Below, piece after piece: positions 8,923 to 18,086 of a DNA stretch of 64,000 nucleotides. This DNA comes from Gemmatimonas sp. UBA7669 (GTDB lineage: Bacteria > Gemmatimonadota > Gemmatimonadetes > Gemmatimonadales > Gemmatimonadaceae). The DNA is taken from contig NZ_DLHL01000042.1 in assembly GCF_002483225.1 (NCBI RefSeq), positions 1 to 64,000 on the forward strand. Reading direction: 5' to 3'. A program made the translations under genes and the position numbers. Under the pieces are notes generated by a model. It saw nothing but the letters and a program-made list of their open reading frames with translations, was not told the DNA's origin and did no database searches. The stretch's first letter is position 1. Every line of letters starts with the position of its first letter.

Positions 8923-10917
8923 ATGACCCGCTGCCTGCGTTTGTTGGTGGGCCGAGGCGCCGCAGTGCGGCTCGGTTTGATTCTGCTGCTGAGCGTGCCG
9001 GCACTCCCGGCGCAGAGCCGACCATCGGCCCCGTCGGACAGCATCGTACGTCTGGCCGTCGATGGCTCGCGGGTGCGCGGGGTGCCGTTTGTGGCGCTGC
9101 TCGACGAGCGGCGCTACCGCGTGGAAGCCGACGGGCGATCGGAGACGACCCTGCGTCAGGTGGTGCAGGTGCTTGACGCCAATGCCGTGCGCGGCGCGGC
9201 CGAACGCGCCATCGGCTATCACGGCGGCATGCAGCAACTCACGCTGCATTGGGTGCGCGTGCTGCGCCCGAACGGCGAGGTACTCAGCGACTCGGTGGCC
9301 CAGTCGCAGGATGCCGAGGTGCCGGTATCCATGAACGCGCCCATCTACACCGGACAGCGTGTGCGGCGGCTGTCACTGGCTGGCGTCGCAGCCGGAGTCA
9401 TCATCGACATGTCGTACACGGTCACGCAACGCACGCCACCACGGCCTGGCGATGTGTTTGCGCGCTGGACGCAAAGTGGGCCGGCACCGGTTCGGCAATC
9501 CATTTTCGAAGTGGACGCGCCATCGGCCATGCCGCTGCGTGTGATTGAGCGCAACCTGACCACACGGCGCACGGAGCGTGACTCCGCCGGCCGCCGCGTC
9601 TTACGCTGGACGCTGAGCGACCCGCCGCCGCTACGTGCCGAACCCTTTGCCGCCGATTCCAACGACGTGGTGCCCAGCGTGGTGGTGGGACCCGCCGGCG
9701 ATTGGACACCGGTTTCGCGCTGGTATGATGCCCTGGCTCGCACACGCTACACGCTCACACCGGCCGTCCTTACACGCGCCGACTCGGTGCTGCGTGCCGC
9801 CGCCGTGCGCACTCGGCAGGACAGTGTGCGCGCGTGGCACCGTTGGGTGGCGCAGGATGTCCGATACGTCTCCATTTCGCTGGGGCTCGGGGGCTATCAG
9901 CCACGAACGCCCGACGAGGTACTGCAGTCCGGTGTCGGCGACTGCAAGGACAAAACCACGTTGTTCGTGGCGCTGCTGCGTCATGCGGGTATCAAGGCCG
10001 AGCCGGTATTGTTGTCGACGGCGGGCCGTCCGCTGGCCGATGTGCCCAGCGTGCTGCAGTTCAATCACGCCATTGCTGCCGTCCCGCAGGATGGTGGCTG
10101 GCAACTCACGGATCTCACCGCGGAGCTGGTGCCGTACGGTGAATTGCCGGTGAGCTATCAGGGCGCCTTCGCGCTGCAGGTGGCGGGTGATGGATCAGCC
10201 CGACCCATCACCATCCCGGTCGCACCGGCAGGTGCACACGGCACGAGCACGCGCATGCAGGTGGTGGTGGACAGTTCGGGCCACGCCGAGGGCACGAGTG
10301 AGGAAACGGCGCGCGGCAACATGGCGCTGGCCATGCGCGCCGTGATGGCCGCCGCACCGGACTCGGCGCGCCGCGATGGACTCATGCGCGGCATGGCGCA
10401 ACGCATTGGCAGCGGCGTGCTGGACAACGTGCAGATCACCGCCCTCGAGGGGTTCGACGGACGCGATTTGTCGGCTACCCCGCGATTGCGCTATCGCGTG
10501 CAATACGATCGCGCCGTGCGCAGCGTGGGCAGCGCGCGCGTGCTCCAGGTCCCGCCGCCGCTGCGTGGGCCGGCGCGGCAGTTCGCGGCCGCCGTGCGCA
10601 GTCTGGAGTCGTCACCCGCACGGCGCCTCCCCATTGATGCCGCGCGTCTCTTGCCCCCCAACGAAAGCCTGATCGAGTGGCAGGTCACACTCCCCGAGGG
10701 CTGGGTGGCCGAGTTGCCGGCACCGGTGCGCGCCGTGAGTTTCTTTGGCAGCTACGAGTCGGCGTGGAGTCAGTCAGGCCGCATCCTGACGCTGCGTCGG
10801 CGCATCGTCGGCACATCCGGCACCTTCCCCCCGGAGCGGATGCCGGAAGTGTTGGTGTGGTTGCGAGCGGTTGGTGCCGATGACGTCGAGTTCGTGACCA
10901 TGCGCTCGGCACGTTGA
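8923..10917 (+). CDS. Secreted DUF3857 / transglutaminase-like protein
   Basis: 664 aa with a signal peptide (hydrophobic run ending PALPAQS, about residues 15-32). A DUF3857 domain (about 45-220) is followed by a transglutaminase-like Cys-His-Asp fold. The Cys is in GVGDCKDKT near residue 341, the His in FNHAIAAV near 385, and the Asp in LTDLTAE about 15 residues later. All three catalytic positions are present. The C-terminal third is beta-rich and ends in EFVTMRSAR. Such proteins are exported and may act as peptidases or crosslinking enzymes, but the substrate is unknown. The next start is 57 bp downstream after two short repeats of CGTTACGCTGAG. Confidence 0.82.
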   Translation: MTRCLRLLVGRGAAVRLGLILLLSVPALPAQSRPSAPSDSIVRLAVDGSRVRGVPFVALLDERRYRVEADGRSETTLRQVVQVLDANAVRGAAERAIGYHGGMQQLTLHWVRVLRPNGEVLSDSVAQSQDAEVPVSMNAPIYTGQRVRRLSLAGVAAGVIIDMSYTVTQRTPPRPGDVFARWTQSGPAPVRQSIFEVDAPSAMPLRVIERNLTTRRTERDSAGRRVLRWTLSDPPPLRAEPFAADSNDVVPSVVVGPAGDWTPVSRWYDALARTRYTLTPAVLTRADSVLRAAAVRTRQDSVRAWHRWVAQDVRYVSISLGLGGYQPRTPDEVLQSGVGDCKDKTTLFVALLRHAGIKAEPVLLSTAGRPLADVPSVLQFNHAIAAVPQDGGWQLTDLTAELVPYGELPVSYQGAFALQVAGDGSARPITIPVAPAGAHGTSTRMQVVVDSSGHAEGTSEETARGNMALAMRAVMAAAPDSARRDGLMRGMAQRIGSGVLDNVQITALEGFDGRDLSATPRLRYRVQYDRAVRSVGSARVLQVPPPLRGPARQFAAAVRSLESSPARRLPIDAARLLPPNESLIEWQVTLPEGWVAELPAPVRAVSFFGSYESAWSQSGRILTLRRRIVGTSGTFPPERMPEVLVWLRAVGADDVEFVTMRSAR

Positions 10918-10974
10918 ACGTTACGCTGAGCGTTACGCTGAGTTACCCGACTTTCCCCCATTCCCGAGTCACCC

Positions 10975-11880
10975 ATGCGTTGGATACCCGGCGGACGTAG
11001 CCGCAACCTCGAAGATCGTCGTGGCGCGAGTGGTGGTGCGGGCGGTGGCGGAATGGGCGGCGGTCCACGCGGCGGCATGCGTCTTGGACTGGGCGGCATG
11101 GTGTTGTTGCTGGTGCTCAGTCTCATCTTCAAGCGCGATCTCATTACGCCGGTCATGGGCGGGCTGGATGGCGCGGTGGGCGGCAATGCGCCGTCGGCCA
11201 TGTCGCCCGGCGGCGCGGCAAGTCCCGCGCCCGTCAACGACCCCGCCGAAGAAGACCTCGTGCAGTTCGTATCGATGGTGCTGGACAGCGCACAGTCCAC
11301 CTGGCAGCGACACATTCCGCGCTATCGTGAGGCGCGGCTGGTGCTGTTCCGGAACGCCACACCCTCGGCCTGTGGCCTTGGGGAATCGGCGACCGGACCG
11401 TTCTACTGCCCGGGTGATGACCGCGTGTACATCGACCTCGCGTTCTTCGATCAGTTGCACGCGCAGTTCGGCGCGCCGGGTGACTTTGCGCAGGCCTATG
11501 TGCTGGCGCACGAAGTGGGGCACCACGTGCAGAACGTGCTGGGCACCGAACAGCAGGTGCGTCGCCTGCAAGGCGAGAACCCCGGTGCGCGCAATCGTCT
11601 GTCGGTCGCCATGGAGCTGCAGGCCGACTGCTACGCGGGCGTGTGGGCCTTCGACGCAGCACGCGCCAACATGCTGGAAGCGGGTGACATCGACGAGGGA
11701 CTCAATGCCGCCGCGGCCGTGGGTGATGATCGCTTGCAGCAGATGGGTGGTGGCCGTGTGCGTCCCGAATCGTTCACCCATGGGTCCTCTGCGGAACGCC
11801 GGCAATGGTTTCGCCGCGGCTTCGAGTCGGGCGATCCGCGGCAGTGCGACACCTTTGCCGCGTTGGGGCAGGGTCGGTGA
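10975..11880 (+). CDS. YpfJ-family neutral zinc metallopeptidase
   Basis: 301 aa. A Gly/Arg-rich cytoplasmic N-terminus is followed by a single membrane helix (about residues 38-52) and then an extracytoplasmic peptidase domain. The zinc site HEVGHH is near residue 180 and the downstream ELQADCYAGVWA supplies the third ligand region, as in the YpfJ/KPN_02809 family. The Cys residues in ACGLG, FYCPGD and QCDTF may form disulphides. ATG 10975 begins MRWIPGGRSRNLEDRRG, the typical family N-terminus, which fixes the start. The stop overlaps the next GTG by GTGA, so the two genes are translationally coupled. Physiological substrate unknown. Confidence 0.92.
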   Translation: MRWIPGGRSRNLEDRRGASGGAGGGGMGGGPRGGMRLGLGGMVLLLVLSLIFKRDLITPVMGGLDGAVGGNAPSAMSPGGAASPAPVNDPAEEDLVQFVSMVLDSAQSTWQRHIPRYREARLVLFRNATPSACGLGESATGPFYCPGDDRVYIDLAFFDQLHAQFGAPGDFAQAYVLAHEVGHHVQNVLGTEQQVRRLQGENPGARNRLSVAMELQADCYAGVWAFDAARANMLEAGDIDEGLNAAAAVGDDRLQQMGGGRVRPESFTHGSSAERRQWFRRGFESGDPRQCDTFAALGQGR

Positions 11881-12680
11881 GCGAGCGACCGGCATACGCA
11901 CCACGCCCCGGTGTGGTGCAGGAGCAGGCCTGGCCCGCCATGCGTGAGGGGCCATGGCCCGTCGCACTGCTGCCGTTTGGTGCCACTGAGCCACACAACA
12001 CCCATCTGCCCTACGGGACCGACACCATCCTTGGCTCGCATGTGGCGGCGCAGGTCTCCGCGGCCTGTCTGTCGCGGGGGGTAAACGTGGCCACACTGCC
12101 GGCGCTGCCGTTCGGCGTCAACACCACGCAACTCGATCTGCCGTTCACCATCAATTGCATGCCGAGCACGCAGCTCGCGCTGTTGCGCGATGTGGTGCAG
12201 AGTCTTGCGCCTCACGGTGTTCGCGCACTGGTGCTGCTCAATGCCCATGGTGGCAATGAGCTGCGCGCCCTCGTGCGCGAACTGCAGCCTTCAACGCCCG
12301 TGGTGCTGAGTATCGTGAATTGGTGGCAGGCCGGTGACCATGCGCACTTTGCCGAGGCCGGGGATCACGCCGGAGAGCTGGAAACGGCCGCCATGCTGCA
12401 CGTGGCACCACAGCTCGTGCAACCGGATCGCGCGAGCTGGGGCGACGGCCATGCGCGGCCAAGCGTGTTCGATGGCGTGCGCGCGGGATGGGCCTGGATG
12501 CCGCGTCGCTGGACGCAGGTTACGGATGACACCGGTGTGGGTAATCCGGCCCAGGCCACGGCCGAACGTGGCGCAGCATTTGTGGCACAGGCGGTGGAGC
12601 GCATTGCTGCCTATTGCGTGCAGCTCGCCAGCGTCGATCCCGCCGCCATGTGGCGGGATCGACCGCATGACGATCAGTAA
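11877..12680 (+). CDS. Creatininase-family amidohydrolase
   Basis: 267-aa metal-dependent amidohydrolase. The family signature LLPFGATEPHNTHLPYGTDT lies near residue 30 and supplies metal ligands Glu, His and Asp. NAHGGNE near residue 122 and a later Glu (AGELETA) complete the two-metal site. The family includes creatininase and enzymes acting on cyclic amides such as formamidopyrimidines, so the substrate is open. GTG 11877 is chosen because it overlaps the previous stop (GTGA) and the homologous region begins soon after; the upstream extension lies inside the peptidase gene. The gene is convergent with the NAD synthetase and overlaps its 3' end by 7 bp. Confidence 0.85.
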   Translation: MSERPAYAPRPGVVQEQAWPAMREGPWPVALLPFGATEPHNTHLPYGTDTILGSHVAAQVSAACLSRGVNVATLPALPFGVNTTQLDLPFTINCMPSTQLALLRDVVQSLAPHGVRALVLLNAHGGNELRALVRELQPSTPVVLSIVNWWQAGDHAHFAEAGDHAGELETAAMLHVAPQLVQPDRASWGDGHARPSVFDGVRAGWAWMPRRWTQVTDDTGVGNPAQATAERGAAFVAQAVERIAAYCVQLASVDPAAMWRDRPHDDQ

Positions 12681-14599
12681 TCCACGGGACGCAGGTACGA
12701 TTCGCCAATGCCGGACTGGCTGACCAGTGCGGTCGCGGGCGGACGGCGCTTCCAGTGCGTGCCGTTGAGTCGGCGGGATACCAGCTGCAGTTCGTCTTCG
12801 CCGAACCCACGCGCCAGCAGGGCCTCGTGCGAATACCCGTGCAACAGGCCGTTCAGAATCTCGTCGGCGCGCGCGTAGGAAATGCCGAGATCGTTCTCAT
12901 CGGTCTGGCCGACAATCAGGTCTGCCGTGGGCGGCTTGCTGACGATGACGTCCGGCACTTCGAGATGCCGCGCGAGCTGCCACACCTGCGTCTTGTACAG
13001 ATCGCCGATGGGGTTGATGGGCGGCGAATCGTCGGCGTGCCAGGTGAAATAACCGAAGAGCCGTTCGGTCTTGTTGCCCGTGCCAAGGGGCAGGGCCCGA
13101 TAACGCGCGGAGAGATCGAAGAGCGCAATCATGCGCGTGCGGGCCATGACGTTGCCACGGCGTCCGCCATCCGCATCCGGCTCATTGGCGAGATAGCCAT
13201 CAACGGCCGCCGAAATGTCGATGGTGCGCGACTCGATACCCAACGCGTCGATCACCAGTTGCGCGTGTTCAAGCGACTCGGTGCTGGACGTGCGATACGG
13301 CAGACGTACCCCGATGACGTTCTCGGCACCGAGCGCACGCACCGCCAGCGCGGCCGTGACGGCGGAGTCGACGCCACCGGAAATGCCCACCACGGCCTTG
13401 CCGAAGCCACGTCGGGTCATCTCGTCGCGCAGAAAGCCCGTGAGCCACTCTTCGGTGAGTGCGGCATCGAGCGTGAGTGGCGGCGGGCCACCATGGTCGC
13501 GCATGCCGTGACGGATGACCGGCAATTGCTCGGGCAGGCCACGCACCACCGACTCGGCGCGCTTGAGGGCCTCGGTGGGCACCGGGAATTCGCCGGTGGT
13601 GAACCCCCGCGCGCCACGCAGCAGATCGGCGGCAGCCGGCTCCGGCCCGTCGTACGAAAGCGGAACATTGACGCTGTCGGTAATTCGTCGGACGTTGTCC
13701 AGTACATGCGGCAGCGCGACGCGCAGATCACTGAGCAACGGGCTGTCGGCCCGCGCGCGCACCAGATCGTCGAGGTCGAGTGTGAGCGAGACAAAGCTCT
13801 CCGTCCACACCGGCGCGCGGCCGCGCACGTCGCCACCGGGGCCCACGAGGTGTGAGGTGCCGAAGAAGCGCTTGCCACCCTCGGTACCCACGAGATTGAC
13901 GAAACTCGCGTACACGCCGTGCTCCTCGGCAATGTCGCGAATGAGGCGCTCCCAGCGCGCGGCGCTGTAGGGGCCGGGCACGCCGTCATCACGAGGCCAG
14001 ACGCCACGTGCTGGAGCGGCCGACGACACGAACACCACCTGGGCGCCGTCGAGTGCGGCAAGGGTGCCACTCAACGAGTGCCAGGCGTCTTCGCAGACCA
14101 GCAGAGCGGCACGCCCCCAGGGCGTTTCGAAGGCGCGGATGTCGGTGCCGCGCTCCACAAAGCGCTCTTCGTCGAAGAGCCCGTAGGTGGGCAGGAAATT
14201 CTTGCGGTGCACGTGACGGATGACCGGCGGTCCGTCATCGAGGCCCATGGTGATGTAGGCGGCGCTGTTGTGCAGCGTATCGCGCCAGCGTTCGTAGAAG
14301 CCGATCACCACGTCGAGTGGCACGGCGTCGAGGCCGGCGTTCGCGCAGGCCGTGCGGTAGGCCTCGTCAAGATCGTAGGCCAATGCGCCAGCGGAGCAGG
14401 CGACCTCGCGTACGCCGCCTTCCACGAAGTAGCCGGAGAGGGCCGTTTCGGGAAACTGCACGACCTGTGGGCGTGGCTCGAGGGCCGAGGCCTGCGCACA
14501 CAGGCGACCGATACGGGCAAGGTTGCCGGCCACGTCGCCCTTGCGGGGCGCGAACTGGCAGAGAGCGATGGTCAGCGGACGAATTGGGTCACCGGGCAT
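12674..14599 (-). CDS. nadE: Glutamine-dependent NAD+ synthetase
   Basis: Converts deamido-NAD+ to NAD+ using ATP and ammonia from glutamine; 641 aa. The N-terminal nitrilase-fold glutaminase has its Glu in FPETALSGYF, Lys in HRKNFLPTYG and nucleophile Cys in LLVCEDAWHS. The C-terminal synthetase has the pyrophosphatase P-loop GISGGVDSA and the region PLGTGNKTE. ATG 14599 (MPGDPIRP) starts about 8 residues before the nitrilase domain; the longer open frame upstream runs into the divergent penicillin-binding protein gene. Length and two-domain order match the bacterial long-form enzyme. It appears monocistronic. Confidence 0.93.
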   Translation of the reverse strand: MPGDPIRPLTIALCQFAPRKGDVAGNLARIGRLCAQASALEPRPQVVQFPETALSGYFVEGGVREVACSAGALAYDLDEAYRTACANAGLDAVPLDVVIGFYERWRDTLHNSAAYITMGLDDGPPVIRHVHRKNFLPTYGLFDEERFVERGTDIRAFETPWGRAALLVCEDAWHSLSGTLAALDGAQVVFVSSAAPARGVWPRDDGVPGPYSAARWERLIRDIAEEHGVYASFVNLVGTEGGKRFFGTSHLVGPGGDVRGRAPVWTESFVSLTLDLDDLVRARADSPLLSDLRVALPHVLDNVRRITDSVNVPLSYDGPEPAAADLLRGARGFTTGEFPVPTEALKRAESVVRGLPEQLPVIRHGMRDHGGPPPLTLDAALTEEWLTGFLRDEMTRRGFGKAVVGISGGVDSAVTAALAVRALGAENVIGVRLPYRTSSTESLEHAQLVIDALGIESRTIDISAAVDGYLANEPDADGGRRGNVMARTRMIALFDLSARYRALPLGTGNKTERLFGYFTWHADDSPPINPIGDLYKTQVWQLARHLEVPDVIVSKPPTADLIVGQTDENDLGISYARADEILNGLLHGYSHEALLARGFGEDELQLVSRRLNGTHWKRRPPATALVSQSGIGESYLRPVDY

Positions 14600-14664
14600 G
14601 GTGAAAAGATAGCATGTGACCCTCGTCACCGAACGGGCGCGCCGTCGCCGTGTATGATTCCCCC

Positions 14665-16749
14665 ATGGCCGTGCCACATGAATCCAGACTGCGCCGCCGC
14701 GCCGCGATGATGGGGACGTTGCTGTTGGCGGCGCTGACTGCGCCCGGCCCTGTCGTGTCGCAGGCGTCGTCGCAGGCGTCTCCCTCCGCGTCACAGCCCG
14801 CGGAGCCCTGGCGCATCATCACACCGCCGCAGGTGACCCAGGTGCTGGCACGCGACGGGACGCTGATCGGTGAAATTGGTCGCGAGCGTCGCCTCAGTGT
14901 GCCGCTGCGTTCACTGCCCCGCTATGTGGGGCAGGCCTTCATTGCCGTCGAAGACAAGCGCTTCTACCAGCACGATGGTGTGGACCTGGTGGGCGTGGCC
15001 GGCGCACTCAAGGACGCGGTGACCAAGGGTGATTTGCGTGGGGCCAGCACCATCACGCAGTTGCTGGTGGGCAACATGCATCCCGACATCATCGATCGCC
15101 GCGACCGTTCGCCATCGCGCAAACTGCGCGAGCAGGCCGCCGCGCGTGAGATGGAGCGCCATTACTCGAAGGAACAGATTCTCGAAGCGTTTCTCAATCA
15201 GATCTCCTTTGGGAGTGGCGCGTTTGGCATCGAGATGGCGGCGCGTCAGTACTTCGGCAAGGGCGCGGCGGATCTCACGCTGGCCGAGGCGGCGTCGCTG
15301 GCGTCCATGCCCAAGAGTCCCGTGTTGTACGACCCGGTTCGCAATGCGGATCGCAACCGGCAGCGGCGCAACACGGTGCTCGCGCTCATGGCCGAGCAGG
15401 GCTACATCACGGCGGCCCAGGCGGCGGCAGCGCAGCGAGAACCGCTCCGCACCGTGTCCCGCACCGTGAGTCTCGCCCCGTGGGTGACCGACGTGGTGCG
15501 CGTGCAGGCCGAGCGTGCGGGTGTGCCGGTGATGCAGGGTGGATTTCGCATTCACACCACCGTGGACGCAGCGCTGCAGCGTCAGGCGCAGGAGGCGCTG
15601 GCCGAAGGCATTGCAGAGATCGAGTCGCGCCCGGGGTTTCGCGGCAAACGCTGTGCGGGTGAGGCCTCGGCGTCGTCTGCGGCCAGCAAGCGCCCGCGGG
15701 TTGACGACTGTCTTGAAGGAGCCGTCGTGGTGCTCGATCCGGCCAGCGGGGATGTGCGCGCGCTGGTGGGCGGACGTGACTATGCGCGATCGAGCTTCAA
15801 TCGTGCCGTGGATGGCAATCGCCAGCCCGGTTCGAGCTTCAAGGCCTTTGTGTATGCACAGGCGCTGGCACAGGGACTGACCGCCAATGCCATGGTGGCC
15901 GATACGGCGCTGCGTGTGCGTCTCGACAACGGTCAGGTGTATGCACCCGACAATGCCGACAACAGCTTTCTTGGTGCGATGACGGTGCGCGAAGCCCTGG
16001 CGCGCTCACGCAATCCGGTGGCGGTCCAACTGGCGTTGGCGGTGGGCATGGACTCCGTGGCCGCCCTCGCGCGTCGCGCGGGCTTGCGCGCGCCCATTGC
16101 GCTCTACCCCTCGAGTGCACTCGGCGCGAGTGTGGTGCAGCCGCTCGATTTTGTGGCGGCCTACGCCGCGTTCGACAACGGTGGCGTGAGTGTCGATCCG
16201 CGCTTCATGCAGCGCATTGAGGATCGCAACGGCCGGGTCGTGCACTCCGCGAGTGGTGGTGCCATGCGCGCCGCCATGGATCCGCGTGTGGCGTTCATCG
16301 TGCGCGACATGATGCAGGACGCCGTCACGCGAGGGACCGCCACGGCCGTGCGTCGTCTCGTGCCCGATCATGTGCCGGTGGCCGGCAAGACCGGCACCAC
16401 CAACGACAATGCCGACGTGTGGTTTGTGGGCATGACGCCCGAGCTGGTCACGGGCGTGTGGCTCGGCTTCGACAAGCCGGCCATGATTGCCCCGGGCGCG
16501 GCGGGTGGGACGCTGGCTGGGCCCATTGCCGGGCGCATTCTGGCGGCGGCGTACGCCGGCAAGTCGGCCGGCTCCTGGACGCCGCCTCCCGGCCTCGTGC
16601 CGGTGGAACTCGATCGCAGCACCGGCCAACTGGCCACTGCCAACACGGCGCCGGCGCAGCGTTATACGGAGTGGTTCCTGCTTGGTACCGAACCCGGTGC
16701 GCAGGCCTGGCCGCTGAGTCTCTTCCGACTCGGGCCTATTGGTCACTAG
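14665..16749 (+). CDS. Class A penicillin-binding protein (GT51 + transpeptidase)
   Basis: Bifunctional peptidoglycan polymerase, 694 aa. The glycosyltransferase part has AVEDKRFYQHDGVD (catalytic Glu), GASTITQ and the RKLRE motif. The transpeptidase part has SSFK (active Ser), SRN and KTGTT, so all three penicillin-binding motifs are intact. The N-terminal hydrophobic segment is short (about residues 14-32). The usual TQQL of glycosyltransferase motif 2 reads TQLL here. A low-complexity Ser/Ala linker follows the anchor. ATG 14665 is preferred to an in-frame GTG at 14650, although neither has a clear ribosome site. It resembles PBP1A/PBP1C-type enzymes but lacks an OB insertion large enough to assign the subclass. 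Confidence 0.9.
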   Translation: MAVPHESRLRRRAAMMGTLLLAALTAPGPVVSQASSQASPSASQPAEPWRIITPPQVTQVLARDGTLIGEIGRERRLSVPLRSLPRYVGQAFIAVEDKRFYQHDGVDLVGVAGALKDAVTKGDLRGASTITQLLVGNMHPDIIDRRDRSPSRKLREQAAAREMERHYSKEQILEAFLNQISFGSGAFGIEMAARQYFGKGAADLTLAEAASLASMPKSPVLYDPVRNADRNRQRRNTVLALMAEQGYITAAQAAAAQREPLRTVSRTVSLAPWVTDVVRVQAERAGVPVMQGGFRIHTTVDAALQRQAQEALAEGIAEIESRPGFRGKRCAGEASASSAASKRPRVDDCLEGAVVVLDPASGDVRALVGGRDYARSSFNRAVDGNRQPGSSFKAFVYAQALAQGLTANAMVADTALRVRLDNGQVYAPDNADNSFLGAMTVREALARSRNPVAVQLALAVGMDSVAALARRAGLRAPIALYPSSALGASVVQPLDFVAAYAAFDNGGVSVDPRFMQRIEDRNGRVVHSASGGAMRAAMDPRVAFIVRDMMQDAVTRGTATAVRRLVPDHVPVAGKTGTTNDNADVWFVGMTPELVTGVWLGFDKPAMIAPGAAGGTLAGPIAGRILAAAYAGKSAGSWTPPPGLVPVELDRSTGQLATANTAPAQRYTEWFLLGTEPGAQAWPLSLFRLGPIGH

Positions 16750-16758
16750 CCGCATTCA

Positions 16759-16787
16759 TTGACGAGTTGTTTTGTCGGGAATCTGTA
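16759..16787 (+). promoter_or_regulatory. Possible promoter of hemH-hemA
   Basis: TTGACG (16759-16764) is followed 17 bp later by a poor -10, TCTGTA (16782-16787), in the gap between the penicillin-binding protein and hemH. A short dyad CCGTA-actg-TACGG overlaps the expected start of transcription. Confidence 0.3.
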
Positions 16788-16862
16788 CCGTAACTGTACG
16801 GGGATCACGCAGGTAGAGAACCGGAATGGAATGGCCGGGGGGAGGTGTCGAGCTTTCGTCCC

Positions 16863-18083
16863 ATGACACCTCCGACCTCTCGCCCCGCGCCTCGTTCAGG
16901 CTCCGCTTCGGCACAAGACGCCAGGCAATCCCGCGCCCGCGGCGGGACCGGCATTGTCATGATGAACCTCGGTGGACCGGCGACGCTCGACGATGTCGAA
17001 CCGTTCCTCGTACGCCTCTTCCTGGACAAGGAGATCATCCAGCTCCCGTTTCAGGACGTCCTCGGCAAGTTCATCGCCACGCGTCGTGCTCCCAAGGTGC
17101 GCAAGCTGTACGAGGCCATTGGTGGTGGTTCGCCCATTCTGCGCTGGACGACCGCGCAGGGTGAGGCCATGTGCCGACGTCTCGACGAGATGTCGCCCGG
17201 GACGGCGCCGCATCGCTTCTACGTGGCATTTCGCTACACGCAGCCGTTTGCCGATGATGCGCTGCGCGCCATGCAGGCCGACGGCGTGGAGCGCGCCGTG
17301 GCCTTCACGCAGTATCCACAGTGGTCCTGCTCCACGACGGGTTCGAGTCTCAACGACCTGTGGCGTGCGGCCAAGCGGACGGGCCTCGAGGATGCCTTCA
17401 CGTGGAGCATCATCGATCGCTGGGGTGAGCATCCGGGCTTCGTGTCGGCCATGGCGAGCACGGTGGAAGACGGCCTGGAGGCGTATCCCGAAGCGGAGCG
17501 TGACGATGTGCTGGTGATGTTCTCGGCGCACTCGCTGCCGCTGTCGGTGATCGATCGGGGCGATGCGTATCCAGCGGAAATCGCGGCGTCGGTCAGTCGG
17601 GTGGTGGAGACCATCGGGCTCAGGAATCCGTGGATGGTGACGTATCAGTCGGAGGTGGGCCCGGTGCGTTGGCTCGGTCCCAGCACGGAGACGGTCATCG
17701 AGCAGCTGGCGGCGCGTGGGCAGAGGAATCTGCTCGTGGTGCCCATTGCATTCACCAGCGATCACATCGAGACGCTGTCGGAGCTCGACATCGAGTACGC
17801 CACGCTCGCGCGTGAGCACGGGATGACGGGCTTTCATCGTGCGCCGGCGCTCAATGCGCGGCCCGAGTTTCTCGATGCGCTGGCCGACATCGTGCACGCG
17901 CATCTCACGTCGGGCGCGCCGTACAGCACGCAGTACCGCACGCGCTGCCCGGGTTGCGTGAACGCGGCCTGCCGCGGTGTGCCGTCCAAGGTCGTCTCGG
18001 CTGACAGCGTCTCCTGCGCAGCGGAAGCCGCCGAAGACGCTGAACGCGAGATGATCAACTCGATGACCTCGTCGGCCGCGTAA
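16863..18083 (+). CDS. hemH: Ferrochelatase with [2Fe-2S]-type Cys motif
   Basis: Inserts Fe2+ into a porphyrin at the end of heme synthesis; 406 aa from ATG 16863. An alternative GTG at 16845 adds 6 residues, and the first 30 residues are disordered. Catalytic residues known from human ferrochelatase are conserved: His in DRWGEHP (about 190) and Glu in FTSDHIETLSELDIEY (about 303). Cys occurs in QWSCSTTGSS (about 156), and the C-terminus has CPGCVNAACR (Cys about 362, 365 and 370). This four-Cys set matches the human cluster ligands in motif and spacing. The next gene starts 3 bp after the stop, making a heme operon with hemA. Confidence 0.93.
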   Translation: MTPPTSRPAPRSGSASAQDARQSRARGGTGIVMMNLGGPATLDDVEPFLVRLFLDKEIIQLPFQDVLGKFIATRRAPKVRKLYEAIGGGSPILRWTTAQGEAMCRRLDEMSPGTAPHRFYVAFRYTQPFADDALRAMQADGVERAVAFTQYPQWSCSTTGSSLNDLWRAAKRTGLEDAFTWSIIDRWGEHPGFVSAMASTVEDGLEAYPEAERDDVLVMFSAHSLPLSVIDRGDAYPAEIAASVSRVVETIGLRNPWMVTYQSEVGPVRWLGPSTETVIEQLAARGQRNLLVVPIAFTSDHIETLSELDIEYATLAREHGMTGFHRAPALNARPEFLDALADIVHAHLTSGAPYSTQYRTRCPGCVNAACRGVPSKVVSADSVSCAAEAAEDAEREMINSMTSSAA

Positions 18084-18086
18084 CCC

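Noticed and set aside
10919..10945. Two short copies of CGTTACGCTGAG after the DUF3857 gene
   Set aside because: Only two units of about 12 bp, with no hairpin or coding consequence. Too slight to call an element.
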